Assembly (NCBI GenBank): GCA_947683625.1
Contig: CANTUR010000596.1
Span: 434,001-498,000, forward strand
Reading direction: 5' to 3'
Source of the DNA: Mallotus nudiflorus
Taxonomy: Eukaryota > Streptophyta > Magnoliopsida > Malpighiales > Euphorbiaceae
DNA: 64,000 nt
This document shows, piece after piece, positions 21,355 through 33,590 of the stretch. Position 1 is the stretch's first letter. Every line of letters starts with the position of its first letter. The translations under genes and the position numbers were made by a program. Below the pieces are notes generated by a model, which was given only the letters and a program-made list of their open reading frames with translations, was not told where the DNA came from and ran no database searches.

Positions 21355-24300
21355 TGTCACGACCCAAAACAGGGGCCATGACCGGCGCTAGAGAATGAGA
21401 ATTTTTTCGAATCCGGAACCCGTAGCAAGCCTAAAAATAAAATAAAACATGCAATAATAATAATAACATAATTTGCAGTGAAAATAAAATCATAAATATC
21501 AAAATAATATTTTCATCAAACAAAATTAAATCAAATCCTCATCTTATATATAAATAAACTTTTAATACAATCCAATTCAAATCCTTAAAATATACATCTC
21601 ACACAAATATAATATATAAACCCACAACTGTTTACAACTACTGCAGTGTCTAGATTAATAAAAATAAAACTCAAGTGAGCAGTTTACATAAAGAAGCCAG
21701 AGCAGAAGAAATCCGGCGTACAGGTCTACTACTGAGGTCTGATGAAGATGACTCTCCTAAAAAATAGTCAACGAAGGGGAGTCAGACCTCATTGAGTGAA
21801 TTACTATAATATATATACATGCATACTAAATGACAATGCATACAGTCAATAGTATATATATAAATATATATACAGGCAAATACACACATATGCAATAAAA
21901 ATCATTTTATATATTTTTATTTAAAATCACAGTTTATGAAGGATCAAATAGAACCCTAGAAAATCGCAACCTCAAAACAGTGTTAGACAACACTCTAGCC
22001 ATACAGGCTCATTTATTCCATTTGGACAATAGATTGGCCCCGAGACACTAAGTCAACCGAGCTCCAGCAGTCTGACTATCAGTGTGATTGGCCCCGAGAC
22101 ACTTAGTCAACCAAGCTCCAGCAATCACACTCCCAAATCATATCTCACACATCAAATAATCCTATCCAATCAATATCCACAATTGGTTAGTAATATAGCC
22201 TAAATGCTATCAGCGTACCGGTACGTACTCGGTCCTAGTGCTACCCACTAGGTAGCACGTTCTATTGATATCCTTCATTGTTAAATATAAAACATACATT
22301 CATAAATAAATGATGCATGTATTTAAATAAAATAGCAACATAAATCATATATATACTAGAAATATACCAAAAGTAAACCAGGTATTTTTCGAGTATACAT
22401 ACGTCAAATAAATTCAATTTAATTACAAAATAAACTAGAAATATATTCAAAAACATTTTAAACATAAATGTTTAATAAAGCATGCATATAATTTAAAATA
22501 TATCAAAAATAAACCAAAAGTAAACTAAAAATAAACTTAAGTACTAATTAAACCATTATGCATTTTTAGTCAAAATAAAATATAGATTTCTAAAATCATG
22601 CACCCTAGAGCATATATATATAGAATAGTAACTCACAAATTATTGCGCTCCACGAGATGGGTCTGATGGGCCTGGTCCACTAGGCCTCGGTCTCGGCACA
22701 ACTAAACAAACAGATAACGACAGAAATCAGAATAAATCCAACAGAAGTTCTAAAGACTCGATCTAGATTACTAGAGACAAAATTAAAATCAAAATTCGAC
22801 CGAATATCACGTTTTACGAGAATTCTATCAAAAATCTGGCAGAACCTCCCCTGTAAAATGGACATCTCTCTACTCAAAGAGTAGAGTCGACCCTGCAAAG
22901 AAACACACTTCGAAAATAAACACAGAATTACAACCACAATCCCTCGGTCGGACTCCAAACTACAAATCACCGATTGAGGTCCACAATTCACAGAATATTT
23001 ACAAAATACCAAAAATGCCCTTATATACTAAAAATACATTTATCAGTAAAAATTACGTAATTAATCCTAAAACACAGTAAAAACCGATGAAAACTCATTT
23101 TGTTAGAAAAATCGTATATTATATATAATTTGAAAATAATTTACGAAAAATAGTTTTAATTAGTTAAAAATACTAAATCATTTTTAGAAATCATTTTTAC
23201 ACCCTAAATAACTATTAAAACCGATTTAATTACATTTTTAGCCAATTTAGTGTAAAATTACCAAAATACCCCTATATATATAAATATACTAAAATTAATC
23301 CAAAAATTCACCAAAAATAATATAATTGTACAAAATTAATTTTCTCAACATATATTTCAATAATATCAATAAATATACTCAATTAACCAATAAATTTCAA
23401 TTAAACACATAATTAACCCTATTTTCTCAAAATTACATAAACTAATTAAATTCAAAATAAATACATAAAAATTCACAAAAATTACAAATAAATTTATATG
23501 ATTCATTTCAACACATATATTTATCATAAAACACAATTTCATAATTTAATTAATTAATTTTTAAAAATTAGAAAATAATAATAAAATAATAAAAAATACC
23601 CAAAAATTAAAATAAATTCCAAAAATTCTAAAAAAATTCCCACATGAAGATTAAGCTAAGGGGAGCAACATTTTTTAAGGAATTTTTCATGAATCAATCA
23701 AATTGAAGCTCAAAAAAATCAAGAACCCTAATAGGTCGAAATTACAAAATCAAAACCTAGGCAAATCTAGACCATTTTAAGTGAAACAAAGCTTGGAATC
23801 ACACTCATCGGAGCTCAAGGAGAAGATAGAGACCGGCGGTGTCGAAAATGGTGGCTAGAAATGCCGTGAACGACGGTGAGAAGAGTTTTGAATTTTCGGT
23901 GGTTTCGAGCTCCTCCGACGCTGGAAACGGCTGCAGCTGGTGGTAGGGAAGGCTGAGGAATAAGGTGGCACACCGACACCAAGAAAATGGCGTGACAGTG
24001 ATCGGAAGGTGGATGGGAACAATCGAGAAGAAGGAGAGTGAGGAGTGGCAAATTCGTAATTTTGGCAAACCTTATAATTTTTGACAAATAATTAGGTATA
24101 TATGTATATATATATATTCACACTATATATAATAATAATATAAACTCCCACACACATTAAATATACACCACATACATATTTTAATATATTTAATAATTTA
24201 TACACTTAAAAATAATTAATTAATATTAAAACTAAATAATAAAAATTAGGGTAATTAATTAAACCCTAGTTTAATTTAAATATATATACATATATACACT

Positions 24301-24567
24301 TCATTTTAGCACTTCAAAAATATAAATGAGTTCATGCAAATTCGTTAAATCGTTTGAAATAATTAATATTAAATTATTTACGTGTTAATTTTCTCAAAAA
24401 TAAAATTCTTGAAAAAATTTTACGTAAGATACTTAAAATAATATAAAACAATTAAAATAAGCTTTAAATAAATATCAACTCGTAAAATATCATAAATATG
24501 TACAAAAATTATTAACACTGCATATCCCGATGCAGTATAAAAATATTTAAAAACTCGGGATATTACA
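21355..24567 (-). mobile_element. Solo LTR of the chromovirus family, nested, TSD CCCTA
   Basis: 3.2 kb, from TGTCACGACCC to GGGATATTACA (read on +), with no internal coding region. It is flanked by perfect CCCTA duplications at 21,350-21,354 and 24,568-24,572. It aligns along its length with the LTR of element E (same landmark blocks: GGGGAGTCAGACCTCA, the doubled TGGCCCCGAGACACT motif at 22,034-22,110, GCGCTCCACGAGA, GAGAAGATAGAGACCGGCGG). A solo LTR arises by recombination between the two LTRs of a full element. Small frames inside it are not genes. Confidence 0.92.
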
Positions 24568-26145
24568 CCCTAACTTCTAGAATTTCTAAGGAAGACTTAA
24601 CTCAGAATTCAAAAATTAGGATTAACCCGATATCACGTTTTATGAGAAATTTACTAAAAATTTGGCAGAGTTTCCTATGTAAAACGGACATTCTTCTACT
24701 AAAGTAGAGTCAATCCTGCAAGCAAACATACTTATAAACTTCACATAACCTCAACATCTCGGATTGGGACCTCGAACTACATAAATCTCCAACCGAGATT
24801 TACAATCCATCAAAAATAAATAATTTAATAATAAATATTTAAAATCATTAAAAATCCATAAAATACCCAAAATGCCACAATTTAATATATTTAAATAATA
24901 AAACATTAAAACTAATTATTTTTTCAAATTAGATAATAAAATCCCAATAATTTATATAATATTAATAAAATCCAATTTTACAATTATTCATCATAAAATA
25001 GTCAAATTCACATTTAATTATTTAAATAGCTTAAATATATTATAAAATTAATTAAAAACCCATTTAATCACAAAATAATAAATAATTTAATATTTGAATA
25101 TAATTTTCAAAAATTAGAATTAATTAGTTAAAAATAGTAATTAATTTGTAAAAATTATTCTAACACTCTATAAAATTCTAAAACCATTTAAAATATAATT
25201 TAACTATATTTTCAACCAAATTACATAATTAGCCCAAAATTCCAATATTCACATAAACATAATAATTCCTCAAAAATAATTTTAATTTACTAAAAATAAT
25301 TTTATTAACACAAAAATTACTAACTTAATGTACTAACACTAATTACTCAAATTTCCAACCAAAAATAATTAATAAAAATTACTATTTATATTATTAAAAT
25401 ATTCAAAAATACCCATAATTAAAATGAACTAAAATAATTTAAAATCAACTAAGTGCATAGATATCAACTCAAAAATTAATCAAATATTAAAAATAAATTA
25501 AGCAAAAATTATATTAATTAACTAAAAATTAAAATAAACACAATAACTAATAAATAACTAACAAACAACATAGAATTAACCTAACAAAATCAACTAAACT
25601 AACCTAGAACTCACCTGATGCAGAATTCTAGGACAGAAGGGGGCTATTGTTGTGTTGTTGTTGTCGCTAATGTTGTTGTTGTTATGGTTGTTGTTGCTGT
25701 TGTTGTTGATGTTATGGTTGTTGTTGTTGTTTTTATTGATGTCGTTGTTGATGTTGTGGTTGCAGCAAAAAGAAGAAAGAAGCAGGCGGTGATGAAGATG
25801 GCATGAGGTGATGAGGATGCTATTGTAACAGACACAAAAACAGGGAAAGAAGAAGGGAAAATGGCGTGAAAGAAAGAAAGGGAAGAAGAGGAAAGTGGTG
25901 GGGATGGTTTTTAACCGGGTGGTTGAGCTTTTGACCTATAATAATCATAATAATAATAATTTTCAAAATTACTCAACCATATATATATATACACACATAC
26001 ATAACACACACATATAATAATAATAATAATAACCCTAATTAAAATAATAATATTAATAACAATAGTATATTAATAACTTTAGTATTTTAAATAATAGAAT
26101 TCCCAAAATATATTTATATTAATTAAAAATATATCGGTCATTACA
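24568..26145 (-). mobile_element. Old chromovirus LTR (family 1), second part
   Basis: Continues the LTR interrupted at 21,354. The sequence after the CCCTA duplicate matches the corresponding interior of the solo LTR (CGATATCACGTTTTATGAG, GGCAGAGTTTCC, TCTACTAAAGTAGAGTC). It carries a (GTT)n-like tract at 25,650-25,755 and ends CGGTCATTACA at 26,145, next to the polypyrimidine tract of the internal region. Confidence 0.8.
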
Positions 26146-26697
26146 ATTTCCCTTCCTTATAAGAATTCATCATTGAATTCAAAGAAAAGCAAGAAAATAC
26201 CAAGTCTATTGATGAAAAAGATAGGGATAGGCAGCTTGCATCTCGGATTGTCTCCCACGTACAGTCTTATGCTGTGTGGTTACTCAAAAGCACTTTCACC
26301 ATCGGAATCTCTCGGGAGTGAAGCTGATGAACTTGACAATCCACAATTGCCATTAGATACTCCTCATAAGATAAATCTTCGTTGAGCTCTACTACTTAAG
26401 GCTGAAGTACGTGAGAAGGATTAGGAATATACTTTCTTAGCATAGATACATGGAACACTGGGTGGATTCGAGATAACTCAGGTGACAACAGTCTATAGGT
26501 CACTTCTCTAACTTGTGATCGTATCTCGAAAGGTCCAATGTATCTCAGAGCCAACTTATCCTACTTACCGAACCTTATAACTCCTTTCATCGGAGATACC
26601 TTCAAAAACACCATAGCTCCAACTAGAAAGGAAACATCTTTCCTCCTAGTTTCAGCATAACTCTTCTGCTTACTAAAAGATGTCCTCAACCTCTGCT
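26146..26697 (-). pseudogene. Chromovirus pol C-terminus and chromodomain remnant
   Basis: After ATTTCCCTTCCTTAT (the complement of a polypurine tract), the minus strand encodes the C-terminal end of a chromovirus polyprotein: a KQKSYAETRRKDV-like start near 26,660, VSPMKGVIRFGK, LRYIGPFEI, IHPVFHVSMLRKYI and a chromodomain piece with IPMVKVLLSNH and TWE. These match, block by block, the intact sequence in element E. Stops and shifts are present. The remnant is cut at 26,697 and joined directly to the inside of a second LTR copy, showing an internal deletion that removed gag and most of pol. Confidence 0.8.
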
Positions 26698-27435
26698 GAA
26701 TAATTAATTAACATAATTAACAAAAATTACAATTTATATTATTAAAATATTCAAAAATACTCATAATTAAAATTAACTAAAATAATTTAAAATCAACTAA
26801 GTACATATAGATCAACTCAAAAATTAACCCAATATTAAAAATAAATTAAGCAAAAATTATATTAATTAACTAAAAATTAAAATAAACACAATAACTAACA
26901 AACAACTAACAAATAACTAACAAACAACACAAAATTAACCTAATAAAATCAACTAAACTAACCTAGAACTCACTTAATGCAAAATTCTAGGACAGAAGGG
27001 GGCTACTGTTGTGTTGTTATTGTCATTGATGTTGTTGTTACTATTGTTGTTGATGTTGTTGTCGCTGCTATTATTGATGTTAGTGTCATTATTGATGTTG
27101 TGGTTGCAGCAAGAAGAAGAAAGAAGCAGGCGGTGATGAAGATGGTGTGAGGTGATGAAGATGCTGCTGTAACAAACGCAAAAACAAGGAAAAAAGAAGG
27201 AAAAATGACATGAAAGAAAGTAAGAGAAGAAGAGGAAAGTGGTAGGGATGGTTTTTGACCGGGTAGTTGAACTGTTGACCTATAAAAATAATAATAATAA
27301 TAATAATAATTTTCAAATTACTCAAACACACAATATATATATATAATAACAATAATATATTAATAACTTTAATATTTTAAATAATAGAATTTTCAAAATG
27401 TATTTATATTAATTAAAAATATATCCGTCATTACA
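26698..27435 (-). mobile_element. Partial second LTR of the old chromovirus
   Basis: Matches 25,366-26,145 closely (for example TTAAAATCAACTAAGTACAT, CTAGAACTCACTTAATGCA, the GTT-rich tract, and the end CCGTCATTACA). The first three quarters of the LTR are missing. Both sides of the deletion point have AATAATTAA, so the loss could have used short homology. No target duplication is recognisable at 20,040 and 27,436. Confidence 0.8.
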
Positions 27436-29312
27436 AAATCAATCATTACTTTTATTTGCGACCAAATTAGGTATATATATATATAGGATGATTGACTTAG
27501 GTATATATATATATATATATATATATCCTTATGCAACATAAAAGTGAAAGTTTGGTGGCAAATAATTTGGATGATTGATTGAGGTGGATATTGGATGGTC
27601 GGCAAGGCAAATTCTATTTGCTCCCATAACCTTTGTCCCATCTGTTTGATTTAGGTGGAATGGGACAAAGGTTAACAGAGGTGGGTACACTATTTTGGGA
27701 AAAGCACCTGTATTTTGGATAATGTTTTGATTATCCAACAGCCGTCCCAATAAGATAAAGAAAAATATCATTGATTTAAATAAAGGCAAAACCAAATTCA
27801 GGCCCTAAATTTTAACTTTAAACCCTTCAGTTTTGTTTTTTATATTTAAACTCTCGTATTTTACGGATTAAAGACTTTAGATATTTTTATTTTTTTTAAT
27901 ATAAATTATTTTCTTTTAATCTTTAAAATTTTATATTTTTAACATTTATATTATTTTTACTATTTTTTATCACTTAAATCACTTTTAAAATTTTTCATAA
28001 TAAAAAATAAATTTATTTATTTAAATTTCTAATATTATAAATTATAAAAATATAAATATGAGTTTTTATATAAAATATTATTTCATGTTTTGAATTAAAA
28101 TATAAATTTATATCTACATTTTTACATAAATTTAAATTTTAAAAATAAATAAACAATGTAATTTTCAGATATAAAAAATTGTAATAGTACTTTTACATTG
28201 CACAATATTTCAAATTATGCATGTTTTATTTTTAATACCAATTTACATCTTTCAGAATAAAATATTATGATAAAACAACATCATAATTAAAAGAAAATAT
28301 GATAAAAATATATTTTATAATTCTTTAAAATTTAATTTTTTTATTTTTATACCATTTTTGGATTTACTTTTTATAAAAAAATTAATTAAATAATTGTGAA
28401 TAAATTTTTATAATATAAATTTTTAGTAAGTGGATAATGAATATTATAATGGTAAATATTATATTTTTATATATTTAAATGGAAAATAGTTATCAGTCAT
28501 ATGGTTAAACATAAAAAAATTTGTACTGAAATTGTCTAGAATGCCTCAAATGATAGGTAAAATTCACTGAGAAAGTCATAGGTATCCAGAAGGATGTTAT
28601 AAAACATGTTTGTGTCCTTTTAATCATTTAAAATATATGATCTCATCTATCTTATTTATTTTGTTGATGTGCCCCTTTATATGTGCACGCATGTGTGTCT
28701 CTTTGTTTTATTTTATTTTTTTATTTTCATCGTCTGCAATGCCGAAGTTGATTGTAAAAGTATTTGAATAGGTAAATAAATTATTATAGCAACAATGTAT
28801 GTTTGTATATAATCAAAAATAATAATAACTTTTTCAAGAAATTCAAACTTTTTGTAATTATTATCTTATGACTTTCATTTTTTAAGTGTGCTTTTTATGT
28901 ACATGAAAAAAATAATGCATACTAAAAATGTATGCTATAAAAATTTTATTCACAATAATTTAATTAAAATTTTATATAAAAATTAAAACCAAAAAAGTAT
29001 TAAAATATAAATTTTAAATTTTAAAAGAATTATAAAATATATTTTTATTGTATTATCTTTTTAATTATAGTGTTAATTTTTCATCATAATATTTTATTTT
29101 AAAAAATTAAATTATATTAAAAATAAAATTTAAATAATTTAAAATATTGTGAAGAATAGTAGTAGTATTATAATCTTTTTTATATCTTAAAAATTAACTT
29201 GTTTAGTAGTGTTATATACATATGTAGATCATATGAATCCAACCGTAGTCTAAAAAGCTGTCAAAGAGAGACTGAGAGAATCAAGAAAAAGAGAGATTAT
29301 AGAAACTAGGCC
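27436..29312. other. AT-rich spacer upstream of the P450 gene
   Basis: No gene seen. It has two short (TA)n runs at 27,470-27,525 and the 14-bp inverted repeat listed separately. The last ~60 bases before the P450 ATG (GAGAGACTGAGAGAATCAAG) are purine-rich and look like a 5' leader. I could not identify a convincing TATA box. Confidence 0.45.
27627..27674. repeat. 14-bp perfect inverted repeat, 20-base loop
   Basis: TAACCTTTGTCCCA at 27,627-27,640 and its exact complement TGGGACAAAGGTTA at 27,661-27,674. In RNA this would form a stable hairpin. It lies in otherwise AT-rich spacer and is of unknown role. Confidence 0.85.
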
Positions 29313-32266
29313 ATGGAAGCTTTTCTTGGAGCTGTGATAATAGGTGGATTATGTATCGTCCTTAAAAAGTTGGTTGATGAGATGTGGATCAAACCAAGAA
29401 GGATACGATCGATTCTTTTGAAACAAGGAATCAGAGTACCAATTCTTCTTTATTGTTTGACAATATTCAAAAAATGAAGATACAATCTTCAGTAAACAAG
29501 ATCCAACCATCCCAATATTCTCCATCAGAATCTGCATGGGTCTCCTCCATCTTCCCCTACTTGCATCGATGGGCTCAAGAGTATGGTATGTCCTCCGTAC
29601 AATCTTTATGTCAATGTTTAGCTTGGCTCTGTTCATCAAGATTGCTACTAATGTCTTACCTTGATGCAGGTAGAGTGTTTATGTGCTCGACAGCTAACAA
29701 GCATCATTTGTATGCGAGCACACCGGAATTGATAAAGGCATTGAACCTACACAAGTCTCTGGATTTGGGAAGACCTATCTATCTTTCCGAGACTTCTAGG
29801 CCTCTGCTTGGCAATGGTATCATAAGAGCTAATGGAACTCACTGGGCTCATCAGAGGAAGCTTATCGCTCCTGAATTCTTCCTCATAAGGCCAAGGTAAA
29901 TTTTTGTCTATTTGTATTGGTAGCCTCTCTGTACGACTCCTTTTATTGTGTAATATCAAATAGCATATTGACTTGATAGATATAATTCGTTCACACTTCT
30001 GTAGATGAAAGGCTTGCTTGGCAGGGTCCATGCCGAGGATTAAAGACTTGGTGAGCTCCACATGTAAATTGAGGACCACCTTCATGTCTTTGGATTTTTG
30101 CTTGGACCCAGGAAAATTGTTGTATCTTTTTTTCTTTTTGAAGATTATTGTCTGAAATGTGTGTAATACGTCCAATTGTTAAATTTAAATGACAATTTAA
30201 ATACTTTATTTTCATTAGATAATTATTTTACACTTAATTTATATATTTTACATCTAAATATATGATATCAACACTCAACCTATGTAAGAATTTCTTTCTT
30301 TTTTTACAGCGACAATCATTTAAGTGGAATGCCAACAAACATTTGAGTTAGAGTTGTATCTATTTGATTGGAGTTTGCAATGTTATTAAATTCAAGTTGG
30401 ACTCCAAATTTTAAAATTTGAAATTTAGAATTTCATTCAAGTTTAATTGATATTTCTAAATTTAAATTTGATTTAATTAAATAATTTTATATTTAAATTT
30501 AATTTGATTTAATTTAATTATTTATATACTATTTGTAAATTATAAAATATATAAAAAATATTCGAAATCAACTTAATTTATTAAAACATTATATAGTTAT
30601 ATTACAATAAAAAAATTAAACTAGTTAATATATAAACTCAATTAGACTTTTAAATTAGCCGATTCAAATAAACTCAAATTCGACTCATTTATTACTATAT
30701 TAATTTCTAATTTTTTTGAATTAATTTTAAGTCGGTTGCAAGTTAGTTTCATTCAGTTACCCTCAGCAAAAGCAACCAATTGGGTGTTGGAAATTATACA
30801 GAATTCCCATTGTACACTGTGAGCTGTATAATTACTAATTAACGATGACATTTGGAGTGTAGCACATGTTAGGGCTAATGGAGGAATCTACCATGGAAAT
30901 GATAAGAAATTGGCAGAGCCAAATTGAAAGTATTGGAGGAGCTGCTGTGGACATTACTGTTGATAAAGATTTAAAGAGCGTGTCCGCAGATATTATTTCC
31001 AGATCTTGTTTTGGCAGCTCTTACTCCAAAGGCAAGCAGATTTTTGATAAAATAGAGACCCTTCAAGCAGCTATGTCCAAACCAAGTGTGCTATTTGGCT
31101 TCGCAAACTTCAGGTTAAAAACGGTGGTTCTGAATGTACATATACTGTAGACGTTTTTACTAATTACAACTAACATAAAAATACCCTTGAAACTGAATGT
31201 TGTTGTAGATATCTTCCCGCAAAGAGCAACAGGAAAATGTGGAGTCTGCAGAAAGAGATAGAGACATTGATACTTGAAGTAGTCAACGCTCGGCGAGAAG
31301 AAAGACAGAGGTCTCGAAAACCTGAGAAAGATTTTTTAGAAGCTATACTTGACAGTGCTGATAATGCTGAAGACTTTAAGCAGCAAACTAACGATACAGA
31401 TCAGTTTATAGTAGACAACTGCAAAAACATTTACTTCGCTGGTCAAGAGACCATTACTCTTTCAGCGTCCTGGACTTTGATGCTGCTTTCATTACATCCT
31501 GAATGGCAGGATCGTGTTCGGGCTGAGGATTTTGATATATGTGGTGATAAAATCCTTGATAACTTGCTCGATTTGGACAAAATTCGTCAGCTAAAAATGG
31601 TGAGCACTTCAAATTCAGATGTTTCATGATAATTGATATATTTTTTTTCGCTTTGATGCCCCGTTATCTGGCAGCCACGTGGTACAAGGGTTCAAACTGA
31701 GTGGAGGCAAAACTCTTCCGGCATTTGTTTCTCCATACAGAGAATTCAAGATTTTCATCACTTGGACAAACAGATATCAGTAATAATTTGAATTGTTTAA
31801 TCTTGCTATTTCATTCATGCAGCTGAACATGGTGATTCAAGAAAGCCTACGACTCTACAGTCCAGGAGCGATAAATGCTAGAAAAGCTTTTGACGACATG
31901 AAGCTTGGAGATTTAACAGTGCCAAGAGGAACATGCATTTGGATAAGCAGTCTGGCAATGCATCGCGATCCAGAAAATTGGGGTACAGACGCCAATGAAT
32001 TTAAGCCGGAGAGGTTTGCAGGTGGTGTAAACGAAGCCTGCAAATGCCCACAGTCGTACCTGCCTTTTGGCTTGGGTAGTCGAGTGTGCTTAGGCCAGAA
32101 TTTTGCCATGTTAGAACTGAAAATACTGCTCTCTCTGATTCTACACAACTTCTGTTTTTCTCTGTCGCCAGAGTATCGCCACTCCCCTGTCTATAAAATG
32201 TTACTAGCTCCTGAACATGGCATCAAACTCCTTGTCAGGAAAGTGCAGAAGGAGGATGGTGAATAA
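29313..32266 (+). pseudogene. CYP714-like cytochrome P450 (CYP72 clan), five exons, probably disabled
   Basis: ATG at 29,313 opens a membrane anchor (MEAFLGAVIIGGLCIVLKKL) and the basic WIKPRRIRSILLKQGIR typical of CYP714. Exons: 29,313-29,585; 29,670-29,895; about 30,866-31,113; 31,207-31,599; 31,823-32,266 (stop TAA), all with GT-AG edges except the third acceptor. I-helix AGQETITLSASW, ExxR as ESLR, PERF as PERFAGG, and heme loop FGLGSRVCLGQ with its Cys are all present. Joined length is about 528 residues, normal for the family. CYP714 enzymes are ER-bound monooxygenases. Known members oxidise gibberellins (epoxidation or hydroxylation, lowering activity) or triterpenes. Two defects: a one-base loss near 29,430 shifts the frame after residue ~40, and the third exon enters out of frame (TGTAG then CACATG, two bases too many). 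Either a recent pseudogene or two assembly errors. Confidence 0.85.
29586..29669 (+). other. 84-base stop-free first intron of the P450 gene
   Basis: Starts GTATGT, ends TGATGCAG. It splits the codon after Glu-Tyr in a stretch that aligns with other CYP714 proteins only if the 84 bases are removed. The length is a multiple of three and there is no stop in the running frame, so retention would add 28 residues without breaking translation. Confidence 0.75.
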
Positions 32267-32536
32267 TTAATTTCTGTGCAAGTTCATAATTATATGTCCA
32301 TTCATTTTCTCTGTTCATGCCACCATCAGGAGCTTGAATTATAGACAAGCCATAAAGTAAGATGAGAGAAATGGAAGTCCACTAAAACTGGCCTTCGGCA
32401 GCTACTTGAATTTGCGTTGCTTCAGTGAAAATAAAACAATATCAATTTTTAGACTTCAATTAATTCTTAAGAGTAAAAATCCATATTGAATAGTAATTTC
32501 TACTTGTACTAACTGCTAACTTGTTTTCAAAACTCA
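32267..32536. other. 3' flank of the P450 gene
   Basis: Probable 3' untranslated region. GAAAATAAAACAATATC at about 32,427 could act as a polyadenylation region. No further gene before the LTR that starts at 32,537. Confidence 0.5.
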
Positions 32537-32912
32537 TGAGTTAGACAACCCTGCAAGTGATCAACAAAGAGTAAGGTGAGAAATAAGGAGAATCTCCACA
32601 AACACTCCAATATCAAAGTCAGAAAATATAGAAAGAGAGGTAAAGAGAGCAATGAATATGAGAAGAATAAAATGGATAAGAATAAGTGATATGAGATCCT
32701 ATTTATAAAGATAGTGATGATCAAACCTGAGAGGAATAGAATTTCACTTTGATAAAAGTCTTATGCATACTAGGAGAATGTTTCTTCGTATTCGAGAGTC
32801 TCCTTAATTGGGAACTTTTTCCTATTTGTTATAGTTGTCCTCCTTTTGCAATCAAATCCTATATAGGAAAATAAAGACCTCAATTAAATAGAAATATGTA
32901 TATGGGGTATCA
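32537..32912 (-). mobile_element. Element B: 3' LTR of a Tat/Ogre-like element
   Basis: TGAGTTAG to GGGGTATCA, 376 bp, followed by TCTCCCCCCTTCCCCCCCAC (32,917-32,936), which is a polypurine tract on the minus strand. On the minus strand it has a TATA box, TATAAATAG at 32,699-32,707, about 30-40 bases before a likely transcript start, and then a U5-like stretch ending at 32,537. The matching 5' LTR is not in the window. It lies 270 bases past the P450 stop codon and points towards it. Confidence 0.6.
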
Positions 32913-32916
32913 AGAG

Positions 32917-32939
32917 TCTCCCCCCTTCCCCCCCACCCC
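32917..32939 (-). other. Polypurine tract of element B
   Basis: On the plus strand a run of C and T, TCTCCCCCCTTCCCCCCCAC and a few more bases, next to the inner edge of the LTR. This is the plus-strand DNA primer site for a minus-oriented element. Confidence 0.65.
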
Positions 32940-33149
32940 AAAAGTATGTTTAGATATTTATGTCCGATGTATCCAGGTTTGTAAGGTGATGGAAATGTCA
33001 TTCTTTTGTCTAGAGAGAGACTGCTTGAATTATTGCATCTGATATGGAAGGGTGAGCTGAGGTGGCCAGTCTTAGTCACAAGAAAAGATAAAACTCAATA
33101 CTTGAAATCATCGTTAAAGTGTCAGCTGGACTTGAGTGCACAAAACCTG

Positions 33150-33590
33150 TAATAAAAATGCTTGGTGTAAGGGATTAACCTGCCAGTATAGAGACAACTT
33201 GGCAGAACCAGTCTTCGTTGGAGTTTTGATGCTCGGTGCATTAAAAGCACAGTCTGAGTGTCGTATAGTCTCGGTGCATTAAAAGCGTGGCCCGAGTGCT
33301 GAACCTCAGTACTAGCAAAGCGACCTGAGGGTGCCAGCTTCAATCACTAGACTTAGATGCCTGGTGCTATAACTTAAGGCTTACATGCTCGGAACCTCAG
33401 TACTATCGAAGCAAACTGAGGGTGCTAACTTCAGTCACTATACTTAGATGCTCGAGGCTTAAATGCTCAGTGCTATGACTCGACGCTTACATGCTCATAA
33501 CCTTAGTACTATCAAAGAGACCTGAGGGTGCCAGCTTCAGTCACTGGATTTAGAATCTTGGTGCATTAAAAGCACGGCTTGAGTGTTGGT
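33150..33590. repeat. Degenerate tandem repeats of element B
   Basis: Imperfect units of about 100 bp. Each holds GATGCTCGGTGCATTAAAAG-like, AACCTCAGTACTA, AGCGACCTGAGGGTGCCAG and CTTCAGTCACT phrases; three to four copies are visible. Positioned between the polypurine tract and the antisense gene, exactly as the tandem arrays in element C. Confidence 0.75.

Noticed and set aside
23805..24087. Minus frame ending FDTAGLYLLLELR, shared with 57,769-58,089
   Set aside because: The shared end reflects conserved LTR nucleotides. The upstream parts differ completely and one is a (GAA)n tract, so a conserved LTR peptide is not supported.
25618..25835. Open frames on both strands (Val-rich and Thr-rich)
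   Set aside because: They are translations of a (GTT)n-like tract in an LTR. The second LTR has the same tract with another length.
29998..30125. Extra P450 exon starting MKGLLG
   Set aside because: It resembles the expected KGMLGL junction for a few residues only, then stops or loses similarity; the true continuation is at 30,866.
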